Of a stretch of 64,000 bases of DNA, positions 51,775 to 60,223 are shown in pieces. The position numbers were made by a program, and so were the translations under genes. This stretch comes from Cupriavidus necator. GTDB lineage: Bacteria > Pseudomonadota > Gammaproteobacteria > Burkholderiales > Burkholderiaceae. Under the pieces are notes generated by a model that searched no databases, was not told where the DNA came from, and saw only the letters and a program-made list of their open reading frames with translations. The stretch's first letter is position 1, and every line of letters begins with the position of its first letter. Location of the stretch: the NCBI GenBank assembly GCA_022041995.1, contig CP074390.1, positions 2,294,001 through 2,358,000 of the forward strand, given 5' to 3'.

Positions 51775-51923
51775 TTCGCTGCGTCAGGAAAAGGGTTGCA
51801 GCGGTGGGCTCGCCAATCGAGCCTGCCGCGTACGGTACCCATTCTTTCGCAGGGGTCATATCCTTGCCAACCGGATATGACACTTGTTCACATTTCCGAG
51901 CGCAGAGAGGAATCGTCCTTAAG

Positions 51924-52121
51924 CTAATGTCGCGTTTCCGGGTTGCCGGCCGGAAATCTGCGATCCGCGCCGTCGCACGGGGTCAGCATCGTGCCATGCC
52001 GGCGCCACTTGCGCGCGTGCCTGGCATGAACGTCTTCGGCAAGCTGGTGCAGTTCGGCAACCCTGGCGTCGATCGGGTCGGGATAGATGTCCAGCGGGCG
52101 GTACCTGAGGAACAGGCGCAT
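51924..52121 (-). CDS. Small hypothetical protein
   Basis: This 65-aa protein begins MRLFLRYRPLDIYPDPIDAR, then VAELHQLAEDVHARHARKWR. Composition (aromatic start, acidic/helical middle, basic end) is protein-like, but the ribosome-binding site is weak (CGAGACC). It could be a real small gene or chance. Confidence 0.4.
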   Translation of the reverse strand: MRLFLRYRPLDIYPDPIDARVAELHQLAEDVHARHARKWRRHGTMLTPCDGADRRFPAGNPETRH

Positions 52122-52275
52122 GGGGGTCTCGGTTGGTTCTGGAAAATGGCGTGCTGCCTTGATTCCAGTATCGGTGACGGACCCATGGCTTTCCAAATGG
52201 ACTGTTGCAGCCCGCGTTGGTTGCGGGCCCGGGGATGCAGGGGGCGGGGCCGGCCGTTGACGGTGGCCGGGGTGC

Positions 52276-52548
52276 TCAGTAGCCGATGCGGGCGGTGCCG
52301 CGTGCATCGCGGCAATAGATCTTGCGCTCGCGCACCAGGCCGTCGCGGCCGTGGATACACAACGGCAGGCCATCCTCGCGCGCGCGCGTCCAGCCGGCCG
52401 CAATCGCGGCTTCCTGGGTCGTGAAATGCAGCGCGGTGTCGTCGCCACCGTGCTCCAGGCCTTCGATGGTGAGTGCCCATCCGCCGTCGCCGGCGAATTC
52501 GGTGTTGTCGGTTGCGGCGGGAAGCACGTGGATGCTGCGTGACGTCAT
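52276..52548 (-). CDS. DUF2188-like small protein
   Basis: This 90-aa protein reads RSIHVLPAATDNTEFAGDGG, then GWALTIEGLEHGG, AAIAAGWTRAREDGLPLCIH and GRDGLVRERKIYCRD. It shares its pattern (IHVLPA..GWAL...AAIAAGW..AR....L.IH..DG) with the 17459-17683 protein. GGAGA precedes the ATG. Function unknown. Confidence 0.72.
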   Translation of the reverse strand: MTSRSIHVLPAATDNTEFAGDGGWALTIEGLEHGGDDTALHFTTQEAAIAAGWTRAREDGLPLCIHGRDGLVRERKIYCRDARGTARIGY

Positions 52549-52816
52549 GGTGTTCTCCGGATGGCTTGCGCTGACTTGTGATTTTTAAGCGATGGCGACG
52601 CCGCAGGGTATCCGTCGCTGTCCTACAAGCGCGCACGCGGTGATGGCCTGTCGCGCCGTCGGCTGACATCCCGGTAGGACGAAAGCCGACTTTTCGCGCT
52701 GCGGTGCGTTGCTACGATCCAATTGCCGGTCGGGCAAGCGGCTGCCCGGTCAAGCCATTCCGATCCACTCCATCCTGGCGGCACATGCCGCATCCACACG
52801 AAGCAAGGAGATCGTC

Positions 52817-52960
52817 ATGAGAAAGCTATTTGCACTGTTTGCCCTCGCTGGCGTGCTGCTGGTCACGGGTTGCAACACCATGGCCGGTGCAGGCAAGGAT
52901 ATCGAGCGCGGCGGCGAGAAGGTGCAGGGCGCGGCGGAAAGCACCAAGCAGAAGATGTAG
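52817..52960 (+). CDS. Entericidin A/B-family lipoprotein
   Basis: This 47-aa lipoprotein has the signal MRKLFALFALAGVLLVTGCN with a lipobox (VTGC), then TMAGAGKDIERGGEKVQGAA, the entericidin pattern. Entericidins are small stress- and stationary-phase-linked lipoproteins of the cell envelope. Ribosome-binding site AAGGAG. Only one of the usual A/B pair is present here. Confidence 0.87.
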   Translation: MRKLFALFALAGVLLVTGCNTMAGAGKDIERGGEKVQGAAESTKQKM

Positions 52961-53043
52961 GTCCCGCTGCCTGCCGCCCTGGCATTGCGGCGGCCCGCGC
53001 CTGGTGACGCGGGCCGTTGTCGTTGCCACGGCGTGCCGGCACC

Positions 53044-53910
53044 CTAGGGGCGCTTGCCTGCAATCACCAGCGCGATGCCGCCCAGCACCGCGGCCGCACT
53101 CAATCCCAGGCGCAGGCTCAGGGCTTCACCGAGCAGCGCGATGCCGCCTGCCGCCGTAATGACCGGCACGCTCAGTTGCACGGTGGCGGCGGTGGCGGCC
53201 TTCAGCCGCGGCACCACGGCATACCAGATGACATAACCCAGCCCGGATGTGATGGCACCGGACGACAGCGCATAGGCCAGTCCCGCGCCGTCCAGTGATC
53301 GCTGCGCCTGCATCACCGCGCCCAGCGCCAGCGCCATCGGCACCGCGCGCAGGAAATTGCCCGCGGTGGTAGAAGCCGGATCCGCGGCGCGCCTGCCGCG
53401 CAGAGAATAAACGCCCCACGCGATGCCGGCCGCGATCATCAGCAGCGAGGACAGCAGCGGCGGCGTGGCCAGCCCCGGCAGCAACAGCCACACCAGCCCG
53501 GCCAGCGCCAGTGCCAGGCCGATCCATTGCTGCACGCGCATGGGCTCGCCGGCATAGAGGCCATAGCCGGTCATGGTGGCCTGCACCGCCCCGAACAGCA
53601 GCAGCGCGCCGGTCCCCGCGGTGAGGCGCACATAGGCGAAGGAAAAGGCCGCGGCATAGCAGAACAGCGCCAGCGCGGAGATCCAGTTGCCTTCCACCGG
53701 CGGCAACCGCTGCGCCACGAACGTGCGCACCAACTGGTGCCGTGCCACGACGATGACCCACAGCACCAGCGCTGCCGCGGCGACGCGGGCCAGCGTAAAG
53801 CTGGCCGCGTCGATGGTGGTGCCCTTCAGCGCGAGCCGGCACAGCAGTGAATTGCCGGCAAAGGCGAGCATCGCCAGTGCGGTCAGTACCACGGTGTTCG
53901 CGCGCGGCAT
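53044..53910 (-). CDS. DMT-superfamily (EamA) transporter
   Basis: This 288-aa protein has about ten membrane spans in two EamA repeats (FAGNSLLCRLALKGTTIDAA, SSGAITSGLGYVIWYAVVPR). The family exports metabolites such as amino acids or drugs. The substrate is unknown. It is 30 bp downstream of the glxR-like gene on the same strand and may export or import something related to that pathway, but there is no direct evidence. Confidence 0.85.
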   Translation of the reverse strand: MPRANTVVLTALAMLAFAGNSLLCRLALKGTTIDAASFTLARVAAAALVLWVIVVARHQLVRTFVAQRLPPVEGNWISALALFCYAAAFSFAYVRLTAGTGALLLFGAVQATMTGYGLYAGEPMRVQQWIGLALALAGLVWLLLPGLATPPLLSSLLMIAAGIAWGVYSLRGRRAADPASTTAGNFLRAVPMALALGAVMQAQRSLDGAGLAYALSSGAITSGLGYVIWYAVVPRLKAATAATVQLSVPVITAAGGIALLGEALSLRLGLSAAAVLGGIALVIAGKRP

Positions 53911-53940
53911 GCGGCAGGGCGGCGGTGGCAGCTGCGTGGT

Positions 53941-54849
53941 TCAGGCTGCGGGCGGCTCGTCGCCGATGGCGAACGAAGACAGGTGCTCTATCGCCCTGAC
54001 CAGCCCGGAATGGTCCCACCCAGCGCCGCCCAGCCCGCTGCAGACATTGAACAGCTGCTGGCACGACGCCGTGTGGGGCAGGCCCACGCCGAGCTGGCGC
54101 GCGGTGGACAGCGCCAGGTCCAGGTCCTTCTGGTGCAGCGCGATGCGAAAGCCCGGGTCGAAGGTGCGCTTGATCATGCGTTCACCATGCACTTCCAGGA
54201 TGCGCGAGCCGGCAAAGCCGCCCATCAGCGCCTCACGCACGCGCGCGGGGTCGGCGCCGGCGCGGGCGGCCAGCACCAGCGCTTCGCTGACCGCCTCGAT
54301 GGTCAGCGCCACGATCACCTGGTTGGCCACCTTGGCCACCTGGCCGTCGCCGGCCTGGCCCACGCGCGTGATGTTCTTGCCCATCAGCTGCAGGATCGGC
54401 AGCACACGGTCGAACACTTCCTGCTTGCCGCCGGCCATGATCGACAGCGTGCCCGCCTTGGCCCCGACCTCGCCGCCGGAGACCGGCGCATCGATATAGT
54501 CGGCGCCGAGCGCCTCGATGCAGCGCGCGAACTCGCGCGTGGCGATCGGCGAGATCGAGCTCATGTCGATCACGGTGACGCCGCCTGCCGTGTCGGCAAG
54601 GCCGTCGGCGACCCCCTTCTCGCCAAACAGCACCCGCTCCACGTCGGGCGTGTCAGGCAGCATCAGGATAATGGTTTCCGACTGCTTCGCCACCTCCTCG
54701 GCGCTGGCGCAGGCATTCACGCCGGCGTCCTGCAGATCCTGCGGCACGCCGCTGCGCGTATGGGCGAACACGGTATGCCCGCCGTCGACAAGGTGCTGCA
54801 CCATGGGCTTGCCCATCACGCCAAGTCCGATAAAGCCGATCTTGCTCAT
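53941..54849 (-). CDS. glxR: NAD(P)-dependent 2-hydroxy-3-oxopropionate reductase-like protein
   Basis: This 302-aa beta-hydroxyacid dehydrogenase reduces tartronate semialdehyde to glycerate or a similar acid. It shows the Rossmann motif GFIGLGVMGKPM, substrate motif DAPVSGGEVGAKAGTLSIMA, and the catalytic lysine in VAKVANQVIV. The resemblance is closest to the GarR/GlxR branch; 3-hydroxyisobutyrate dehydrogenase is the main alternative. It precedes the DMT transporter gene on the same strand, and the Ldh-like gene lies 75 bp upstream. Confidence 0.85.
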   Translation of the reverse strand: MSKIGFIGLGVMGKPMVQHLVDGGHTVFAHTRSGVPQDLQDAGVNACASAEEVAKQSETIILMLPDTPDVERVLFGEKGVADGLADTAGGVTVIDMSSISPIATREFARCIEALGADYIDAPVSGGEVGAKAGTLSIMAGGKQEVFDRVLPILQLMGKNITRVGQAGDGQVAKVANQVIVALTIEAVSEALVLAARAGADPARVREALMGGFAGSRILEVHGERMIKRTFDPGFRIALHQKDLDLALSTARQLGVGLPHTASCQQLFNVCSGLGGAGWDHSGLVRAIEHLSSFAIGDEPPAA

Positions 54850-54924
54850 GTCAGTGTCCGGTAGTGGTCAGGCGCCAGGCCGGCCGTGCGTCGCGCACGA
54901 CGCCGGGTTCATCTCTGATGATAG

Positions 54925-56028
54925 TCAGTCGCACGCAAGCGCAGACAGCGGCCCCGGCGCAGGATGCGTGCTGGCGCGCGCGGCCGCCACCCGCGCGGCG
55001 GCATCGTCCAGCTGCGCCAGCGTGCCGGGGTCGACCGGGACATGGGTGGCGCGGGCGGCGCGCCAGGCCCGTTCGGGCTCGCCCGGCAGGCGGATGCCAT
55101 CCTGCCCGGGCTGCAGCCGCGAGGCCTTCATCCACTCGGCGAATGCCGCTACCTCATGCCCGAACGACGTGCTGGTGCCCAGGCGCGCGGGATCGAACAC
55201 GATCGCCAGCATGTTGTTCCAGACCGCGTGCTCATGCCGCAGCGTTTCCGGGCGGATGGTGTGGCCGCCGGTGACCGCGGCACCCAGCAACTCGCACATT
55301 ACGGCGAGCACATGGCCCTTGTGCTCGCCAAACGGCCGCAGCGCGCCTTGCGGCGCGCCGCCGGCGGGGTACATCACGGCAGGATCGGCGGTGGGCTCGC
55401 CGTGCGCGTCCAGCAGGCAGCCGGGCGCCACCGGCACGCCCTTGTTGTGGGCTACGCGCACCTTGCCCAGCGCAATCGCGCTGGTGGCGAAGTCCAGCAC
55501 CAGCGGCGGCTCGCCCGCCACCGGCACGCCGATGGTGAACGGGTTGGTGCCGTAGCGCGCATCGTAGCCGCCGTGCGGCGCTACGATGGGCTTGGACAGC
55601 ACGTTGACGAAGTGGATCGAGATCATGCCGGCGGCAGTGGCCTGCTCGGCCCAGTGGCTCACGCGGCCCAGGTGGTGCGACTGCCGCAGGCCCATCACGC
55701 AGACGCCATGCTCGCGCGCGCGGCCGATGGCCATGTCCATGGCCTGCGCCGTCACCGCCTGGCCCATGCCGCGGTTGCCGTCCAGGCTCAGCATGCTGCC
55801 GGCATCGTGCAGCACGCTGGCCTGCTGGTTCAGTTGCAGCTCGTCGGCCTGCCAGGCCAGCACATAGCGCGGGATCATGCCGACGCCGTGCGAGTCATGC
55901 CCGCTCAGGTTGGCGCCGACCAGGTGGTCGGCAGTCAGGCGCGCCTCTTGCGCGCTGCTGCCCGCGGCAAGCCAGAGATCGGCCACCCACTGGTGCAGGG
56001 CGGCAGTAGGAATGCGGTGTTCGCTCAT
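54925..56028 (-). CDS. Malate/L-lactate dehydrogenase-family (Ldh2) oxidoreductase
   Basis: This 367-aa NAD(P)-dependent enzyme belongs to the malate/lactate/ureidoglycolate family, not the classical LDH fold. It has GHDSHGVGMIPRYV (substrate/cofactor), QSHHLGRVSHWAEQATAAGM and DARYGTNPFTIGVPV. The start at 56028 is favoured over one at 56076, which would lie inside a terminator. It probably oxidises a 2-hydroxy acid linked to the glyoxylate-type enzyme next to it. Confidence 0.85.
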   Translation of the reverse strand: MSEHRIPTAALHQWVADLWLAAGSSAQEARLTADHLVGANLSGHDSHGVGMIPRYVLAWQADELQLNQQASVLHDAGSMLSLDGNRGMGQAVTAQAMDMAIGRAREHGVCVMGLRQSHHLGRVSHWAEQATAAGMISIHFVNVLSKPIVAPHGGYDARYGTNPFTIGVPVAGEPPLVLDFATSAIALGKVRVAHNKGVPVAPGCLLDAHGEPTADPAVMYPAGGAPQGALRPFGEHKGHVLAVMCELLGAAVTGGHTIRPETLRHEHAVWNNMLAIVFDPARLGTSTSFGHEVAAFAEWMKASRLQPGQDGIRLPGEPERAWRAARATHVPVDPGTLAQLDDAAARVAAARASTHPAPGPLSALACD

Positions 56029-56047
56029 GTCGGCCTTGGCTAGGGAT

Positions 56048-56083
56048 AAAAAAAGCCCCGTGCCGTGTGACGGCAACGGAGCT
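56048..56083 (-). terminator. Rho-independent terminator downstream of the SOS-controlled small gene
   Basis: On the minus strand the stem AGCTCCGTTGCCG pairs with CGGCACGGGGCT with small mismatches around the loop TCACA, and is followed by T7. It separates the small gene at 56142 from the dehydrogenase starting at 56028. Confidence 0.85.
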
Positions 56084-56141
56084 TCATGATACGGCCGGCG
56101 CGAACCCGGTGGTGCTGGCGTGGCCGGTGATCGGCCACTGC

Positions 56142-56426
56142 TTACTGGCGCAGCGCAGCTTCGGCAGGAGACTGGCCAAGGATTTCGCGGATACGGGCCA
56201 GGTAGGTATCGCCCACTGCGCGGTGCATGCGCGCCGCTTCGGCCGCGAACTGGCGCCGGCTGGGCGGGCGGATGCCCAGGCCGCGGCAGATCGTTGACAG
56301 GTAAGGCTTGCGCTGGCCGCCCAGGCGCAGCGCCGCGGTCTGCAGCGCGGCATCGCCGATGCGCCCGCGCAGCCAGGCCAGCACCTGGCGGTCATAATCG
56401 TTTTGCACACGGATCAGGTGTTCCAT
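56142..56426 (-). CDS. Unknown small protein under LexA control
   Basis: This 94-aa, basic, helical protein begins MEHLIRVQNDYDRQVLAWLR, then RIGDAALQTAALRLGGQRKP, RPPSRRQFAAEAARMHRAVG and a tail EILGQSPAEAALRQ. No signal peptide, membrane span or cysteine pair is seen (one Cys only). I do not recognise a family. Two abutting LexA boxes (56439-56477) lie directly in front and a strong terminator behind, so it is a monocistronic SOS gene. Possible roles include cell-division inhibition, DNA-binding or prophage-type functions, none shown here. Confidence 0.72.
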   Translation of the reverse strand: MEHLIRVQNDYDRQVLAWLRGRIGDAALQTAALRLGGQRKPYLSTICRGLGIRPPSRRQFAAEAARMHRAVGDTYLARIREILGQSPAEAALRQ

Positions 56427-56438
56427 GGACGGGACTCC

Positions 56439-56477
56439 TACTGTTCATCCATACAGTTACTGTAAATATATACAGTA
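56439..56477 (-). promoter_or_regulatory. Two abutting LexA (SOS) boxes
   Basis: On the minus strand, the distal box TACTGTATATATTTACAGTA (56458-56477) differs from the E. coli consensus at one position. The proximal box (56439-56458) has CTGT-N8-ACAG reading in both directions, with a weaker match. They share one base, with centres 19 bp apart. The proximal box ends 12 bp before the ATG at 56426. LexA of beta-proteobacteria recognises the same CTGT-N8-ACAG motif. Confidence 0.85.
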
Positions 56478-56542
56478 TCCGACGGGATGCAAGGAGTTTG
56501 ATGCCACTGTCCAGGAACACTTTGGCCGCGTGACCAAGTCGA

Positions 56543-56966
56543 CTACAAGCCACCCATGGCGTTCACGGTGAAGGCCAGAATCCCCTTGTTGAACAGAAAC
56601 GCGGCCACGCAGTGACCCCAGGACGCCGGCCCAGTGCGATGTCTCGGGGCGCGCGATCAGCGTCCCGATCGCAACCAGGATCACCATCGAGAGCAGCACG
56701 GTGATCGTGAGCAGTGCCACGCGGTTGGCATCGTTGTCTTGCGCCGTGCGCCGCATGGCCGCAGGATCTGCGCGCACCAGCGGCAGCGCGGCGGCAAGAA
56801 AGACCAAGGCCGCGAGATCGAAGCCGATCAGCAGGGCGATGCGTGGCTCCGCGCCGAGCGCGCCTGCGGTAATGGTCGCGACGAGCAATATGGCCCGCAC
56901 AGCAGAAAGCGTGCCGGTGCCATGCGCTTGCCGATAGCGAAGCGGGCGGGTCTGTTCATGGGGCAT
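56543..56966 (-). pseudogene. DUF1345 membrane protein with an internal deletion
   Basis: The N-terminal part reads RAILLVATITAGALGAEPRI, then ALLIGFDLAALVFLAAALPL and TITVLLSMVILVAIGTLIA, typical of DUF1345. After SHWAGVLG the frame changes. The expected C-terminus VAAFLFNKGILAFTVNAMGG follows immediately in the other frame and stops at 56543. About 70 codons in the middle are missing, so the gene is broken by deletion near 56610-56620. In the original frame the open stretch runs on to 56457 with non-native sequence. Confidence 0.7.
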
Positions 56967-57114
56967 TCATCCGGATGACCCTTCATCAGGAAAGGACGCT
57001 GGTCATCCGTGAATGTCCGTGCCGTCGCGCGGTTTGTTACGCTGCATGCGCCTTTCATTTGACGGCATCGAGGCTGATAATGGCCCTGTGCCATGACCGG
57101 CAAGGAGAGACGCC

Positions 57115-58653
57115 ATGACCAAACGCTCTTCCTCCACGGATGAACCCGATCTCGCCCAGGGCGTGCCGCTTGCTGATATCGCTGAAGGCGGCATGTTGAC
57201 GGGCCAGGTTGGCGGCAAACCGGTCTTGCTCGTGCGACGGGGCGATGCGTTGTATGCCATTGGTGCGACCTGTACCCACTATGGCGCGCCTCTGGCGGAC
57301 GGCCTGCTGGTCGGCGACACGATCCGATGTCCATGGCATCACGCCTGCTTCAGTCTTCGTACCGGCGAGGTCCTGGGGCCGCCCGCCCAGGATCATCTGA
57401 AATGCTGGCGCGTGGAACAGCAAGATGGGAAGGCGTTCGTCCGAGAAGCGCTGCCGGCGGTGCGGCCACCGAGACTTGCCTCGGCCCAACTCCCTGAATC
57501 CGTGGTGATCATCGGCGGCGGCGCGGCCGGGACTGCCGCGGTCGAAACCCTGCGGCGGGAAGGCTATGGCGGCCCTGTCACGCTGTTGAGCGCCGATCGC
57601 TCATTGCCGTACGATCGGCCGAATCTGTCGAAAGACTACCTCGCCGGGACGGCAAAAGCGGACTGGCTCCCAATGCGGCCACCGACGTTCTACGCGGATC
57701 ACGACATCGACGTGCGATCCGACAACCGTGTCGTCAAGCTCAGCCCAGCGCAAAAATCCGTCACGCTCTTGGATGGCAGCAGCGTGGGTTACGGCGCGCT
57801 TCTGCTTGCCGTCGGTGCCGTGCCGATACGGCTCGACGTTCCTGGCGCAACCTTGCCGCACGTGAGCGTGCTCCGTACGCTGGCCGACTGCGACGCCTTG
57901 ATCGCGCGTCTTGGCACGGCACGCCGATGCGTCGTGGTGGGCGCAAGCTTTATCGGGATGGAAGTCGCGGCAGCGCTACGAACGCGAGGACTTGAAGTGC
58001 ATGTTGTCGCGCCCGAAGCGCTTCCGATGGAACGGGTCCTGGGTGCGGCGCTCGGCGACATGATCAAGGCGCTTCATGAATCGCATGGGGTAACGTTCCA
58101 TCTTGAGGCCACGGTGGCAGCGATTGAACCGGATCGGGTGAAATTGTCGACCGGCGCGGAGCTGGCGGCCGATCTGGTCGTGACCGGGATTGGCGTTCGC
58201 CCCGACGTGGCCTTGGCGCAGGACGCCGGTCTTGCGCTGGACAAGGGCGTGGCGGTCGATGAATTTCTTCAGACGAGCGAACCTGGCATCTATGCCGCGG
58301 GCGATATTGCGCGCTGGCCCGACCCGAGAACGGGCAAGCGCATCCGCGTCGAACACTGGGTGGTCGCTGAGCGCCAGGGCGTGGCGGCAGCGCGAAATAT
58401 CCTTGGGCAGCAGCAACGCTTTGCGGCAGTGCCATTCTTCTGGAGCCAGCACTATGATGTGGCCATCAATTACGTAGGCCATGCGGAGCAATGGGATCGC
58501 CTTGATGTCGACGGCGATCCCGCCGCGCATGACTGTACGGTGACCTATTGGAGCAAGGACAAGCGGCTTGCGGTCGCCACAGTCGGGCGCGACCTGGCGA
58601 GTCTTCGGGCGGAGGTCGCGTTCGAGCAGGAGGCGACAGGATCCGGGGCGTGA
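57115..58653 (+). CDS. Rieske ferredoxin fused to FAD-dependent pyridine-nucleotide oxidoreductase
   Basis: This 512-aa, AIFM3-like protein. The N-terminal Rieske domain binds a [2Fe-2S] cluster by CTHYGAPL and CPWHHACF. A two-dinucleotide-domain reductase follows: FAD motif VVIIGGGAAGTAAVE, NAD motif CVVVGASFIGMEVAAAL, and the FAD-contact motif GIYAAGDIARW. It should pass electrons from NAD(P)H through FAD to the iron-sulfur cluster or a partner oxygenase. It converges on a Dyp-type peroxidase gene (8-bp gap). Confidence 0.92.
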   Translation: MTKRSSSTDEPDLAQGVPLADIAEGGMLTGQVGGKPVLLVRRGDALYAIGATCTHYGAPLADGLLVGDTIRCPWHHACFSLRTGEVLGPPAQDHLKCWRVEQQDGKAFVREALPAVRPPRLASAQLPESVVIIGGGAAGTAAVETLRREGYGGPVTLLSADRSLPYDRPNLSKDYLAGTAKADWLPMRPPTFYADHDIDVRSDNRVVKLSPAQKSVTLLDGSSVGYGALLLAVGAVPIRLDVPGATLPHVSVLRTLADCDALIARLGTARRCVVVGASFIGMEVAAALRTRGLEVHVVAPEALPMERVLGAALGDMIKALHESHGVTFHLEATVAAIEPDRVKLSTGAELAADLVVTGIGVRPDVALAQDAGLALDKGVAVDEFLQTSEPGIYAAGDIARWPDPRTGKRIRVEHWVVAERQGVAAARNILGQQQRFAAVPFFWSQHYDVAINYVGHAEQWDRLDVDGDPAAHDCTVTYWSKDKRLAVATVGRDLASLRAEVAFEQEATGSGA

Positions 58654-58661
58654 CCGGCAAC

Positions 58662-59675
58662 TTAGCGAGCTTCAGCCGACCCGGCGAAGCGCGGCGCGAG
58701 ATCTGGCGTGGCAGCAGGGGCTTCGCGATCGGCAAGCCCTTCAAGCAGGTCGGCCGACGGGACAAAGAACAGGCTGCCGGTGACTGCCTTGCTGAAGTCG
58801 AGCAGCCGGTCGTAATTGCCGGGCGGCAATCCGACGAACATGTTCTCGAGCATCTTCTCGATCGGCGCGGGCGAACGGGCGTAGCCGATGAAGTAGGTGC
58901 CGAACTCGCCCGCGCCCGGGCGCCCGAACGGCATGTTGTCACGCAGGATCTTCACTTCCTGCCCGTTCTCGACCAGCGTCGTCAGAGAGCTGTGCGATGA
59001 CGAGGGCTTGACCTCCGCGTCCAGTTCGATGTCGGACAGCTTCTTGCGCCCGATGATCAGTTCTTGTGTCTCCACGGGAAGGGCATTCCACCGCGCCATA
59101 TTGTGCAGATACTTCTGCACGATGACGTAGCTGCCGCCGGCAAACTCGTCATCTTCCTCGCCGATCACCGTGAAATCGATGGCCTCGCGTCCGGCCGGAT
59201 TCTCCGTGCCATCGACAAAGCCGATCATCGCCCGCATGTCGAAGTTGCGAAAGCCGTGCACCTCGTCGACAACCTGGATCGCAGCGCCAAGCTTGCCGAG
59301 CAGTTGCGTGGCAAGCTCGAAGCAGAGGTCCATCGACTCGGCGCGGATGTGCAGCAGGAGGTCACCCGGCGTGGCGATGGCGAAGCGATCACCGGTGCCG
59401 AACTCGCGGAACGGATGCAGCGCCGCGGGACGGGGCTTGCCGAACAGCCTGTCCCACGCGTCGGAGCCGAAGCCGCAGACACAGGACAGCTTGCCTGACG
59501 GCACGCGATGGCCGACCGCGCGCACGACGGCGGCAACGTCGGCACACCACGCGCGGACGGAGTCGGCGTGGTCGTCGCCGTCGCTGAGCGTTGCAACGAT
59601 GAATATCGCGCTGCGGGTGACTGTGCCGGAAACGGCTTGCGGTTCGGGGGCATTTGCAGGCATCGTGCTCTTCAT
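58662..59675 (-). CDS. Dyp-type heme peroxidase
   Basis: This 337-aa dye-decolourising peroxidase has the GFVDGTENP motif with the catalytic aspartate (MIGFVDGTENPAGREAIDFT), the GGSYVIVQKYLHNM strand, and the distal region FIGYARSPAPIEKMLENMFV with the heme-ligand histidine expected before it. Lacks a Tat signal, so it is probably cytoplasmic or encapsulated (type B/YfeX-like). The ATG at 59675 is chosen; another at 59663 is possible. It oxidises phenolics or porphyrin-type substrates with H2O2. Confidence 0.9.
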   Translation of the reverse strand: MKSTMPANAPEPQAVSGTVTRSAIFIVATLSDGDDHADSVRAWCADVAAVVRAVGHRVPSGKLSCVCGFGSDAWDRLFGKPRPAALHPFREFGTGDRFAIATPGDLLLHIRAESMDLCFELATQLLGKLGAAIQVVDEVHGFRNFDMRAMIGFVDGTENPAGREAIDFTVIGEEDDEFAGGSYVIVQKYLHNMARWNALPVETQELIIGRKKLSDIELDAEVKPSSSHSSLTTLVENGQEVKILRDNMPFGRPGAGEFGTYFIGYARSPAPIEKMLENMFVGLPPGNYDRLLDFSKAVTGSLFFVPSADLLEGLADREAPAATPDLAPRFAGSAEAR

Positions 59676-60136
59676 GTTGGTTAAACCGATATGGTTTGCG
59701 GGCTGACGGAACAGAACACGTAAGCCTACACGAATTGTGTGGTGCCTCTGACCTTTCAAATTCTTCTGTCAGGCAGTTGAGAGTTCGACGCCTTTCCTGC
59801 TTTGTGGCGATATGGGTCGGCCAACCGATCCAGACCGCTGAGCAAGGCCCATGCCTGCGGCGGCATCCCTGGGAAGTCGGACGTTTGCCGCAGCGCTGCA
59901 AGCGCTCCGGGGCCTGCGCGATGGACAAAATGTCCATGCTGAGCCAGGTCTCCGGGTCAATCTGTCCATGCAGTTGTCATTTAAGGCATCGCTTATAGGC
60001 ACGCAAAGAATCGCTGAATTTACCTTAAGTGGCCAGGCAATTATCTTGTCCCCAACGATGCAGGAACCCTGAGCGCAGCGGTATCGGTGCACGCTCGAGC
60101 AAGCCTCATCGGCCTTTCGAACAGGGACAGGAGACC
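59676..60136. other. Intergenic region upstream of selB
   Basis: No supported gene and no selA or tRNA-Sec. It probably contains the promoter for the divergent Dyp gene and for selB. An AT-rich part (59990-60060) is the likeliest promoter area, but no clear hexamers stand out. Confidence 0.4.
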
Positions 60137-60223
60137 ATGCATGTTCACGACGAGAATATTCCGGCGACAGTACCTGATGGCCTGCGTCGCGCCAGGCTGC
60201 CGGGCGACCTGACGCGGCCATGA
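60137..60223 (+). CDS. Possible leader peptide overlapping selB
   Basis: A 28-codon frame (MHVHDENIPATVPDGLRRAR, then LPGDLTRP) has AGGAG five to six bases ahead of its ATG. It ends in ATGA overlapping the selB start. The strong ribosome-binding site and the overlap suggest translation coupling to selB, which has no ribosome-binding site of its own in the overlapped region. No similarity recognised. Confidence 0.45.
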   Translation: MHVHDENIPATVPDGLRRARLPGDLTRP

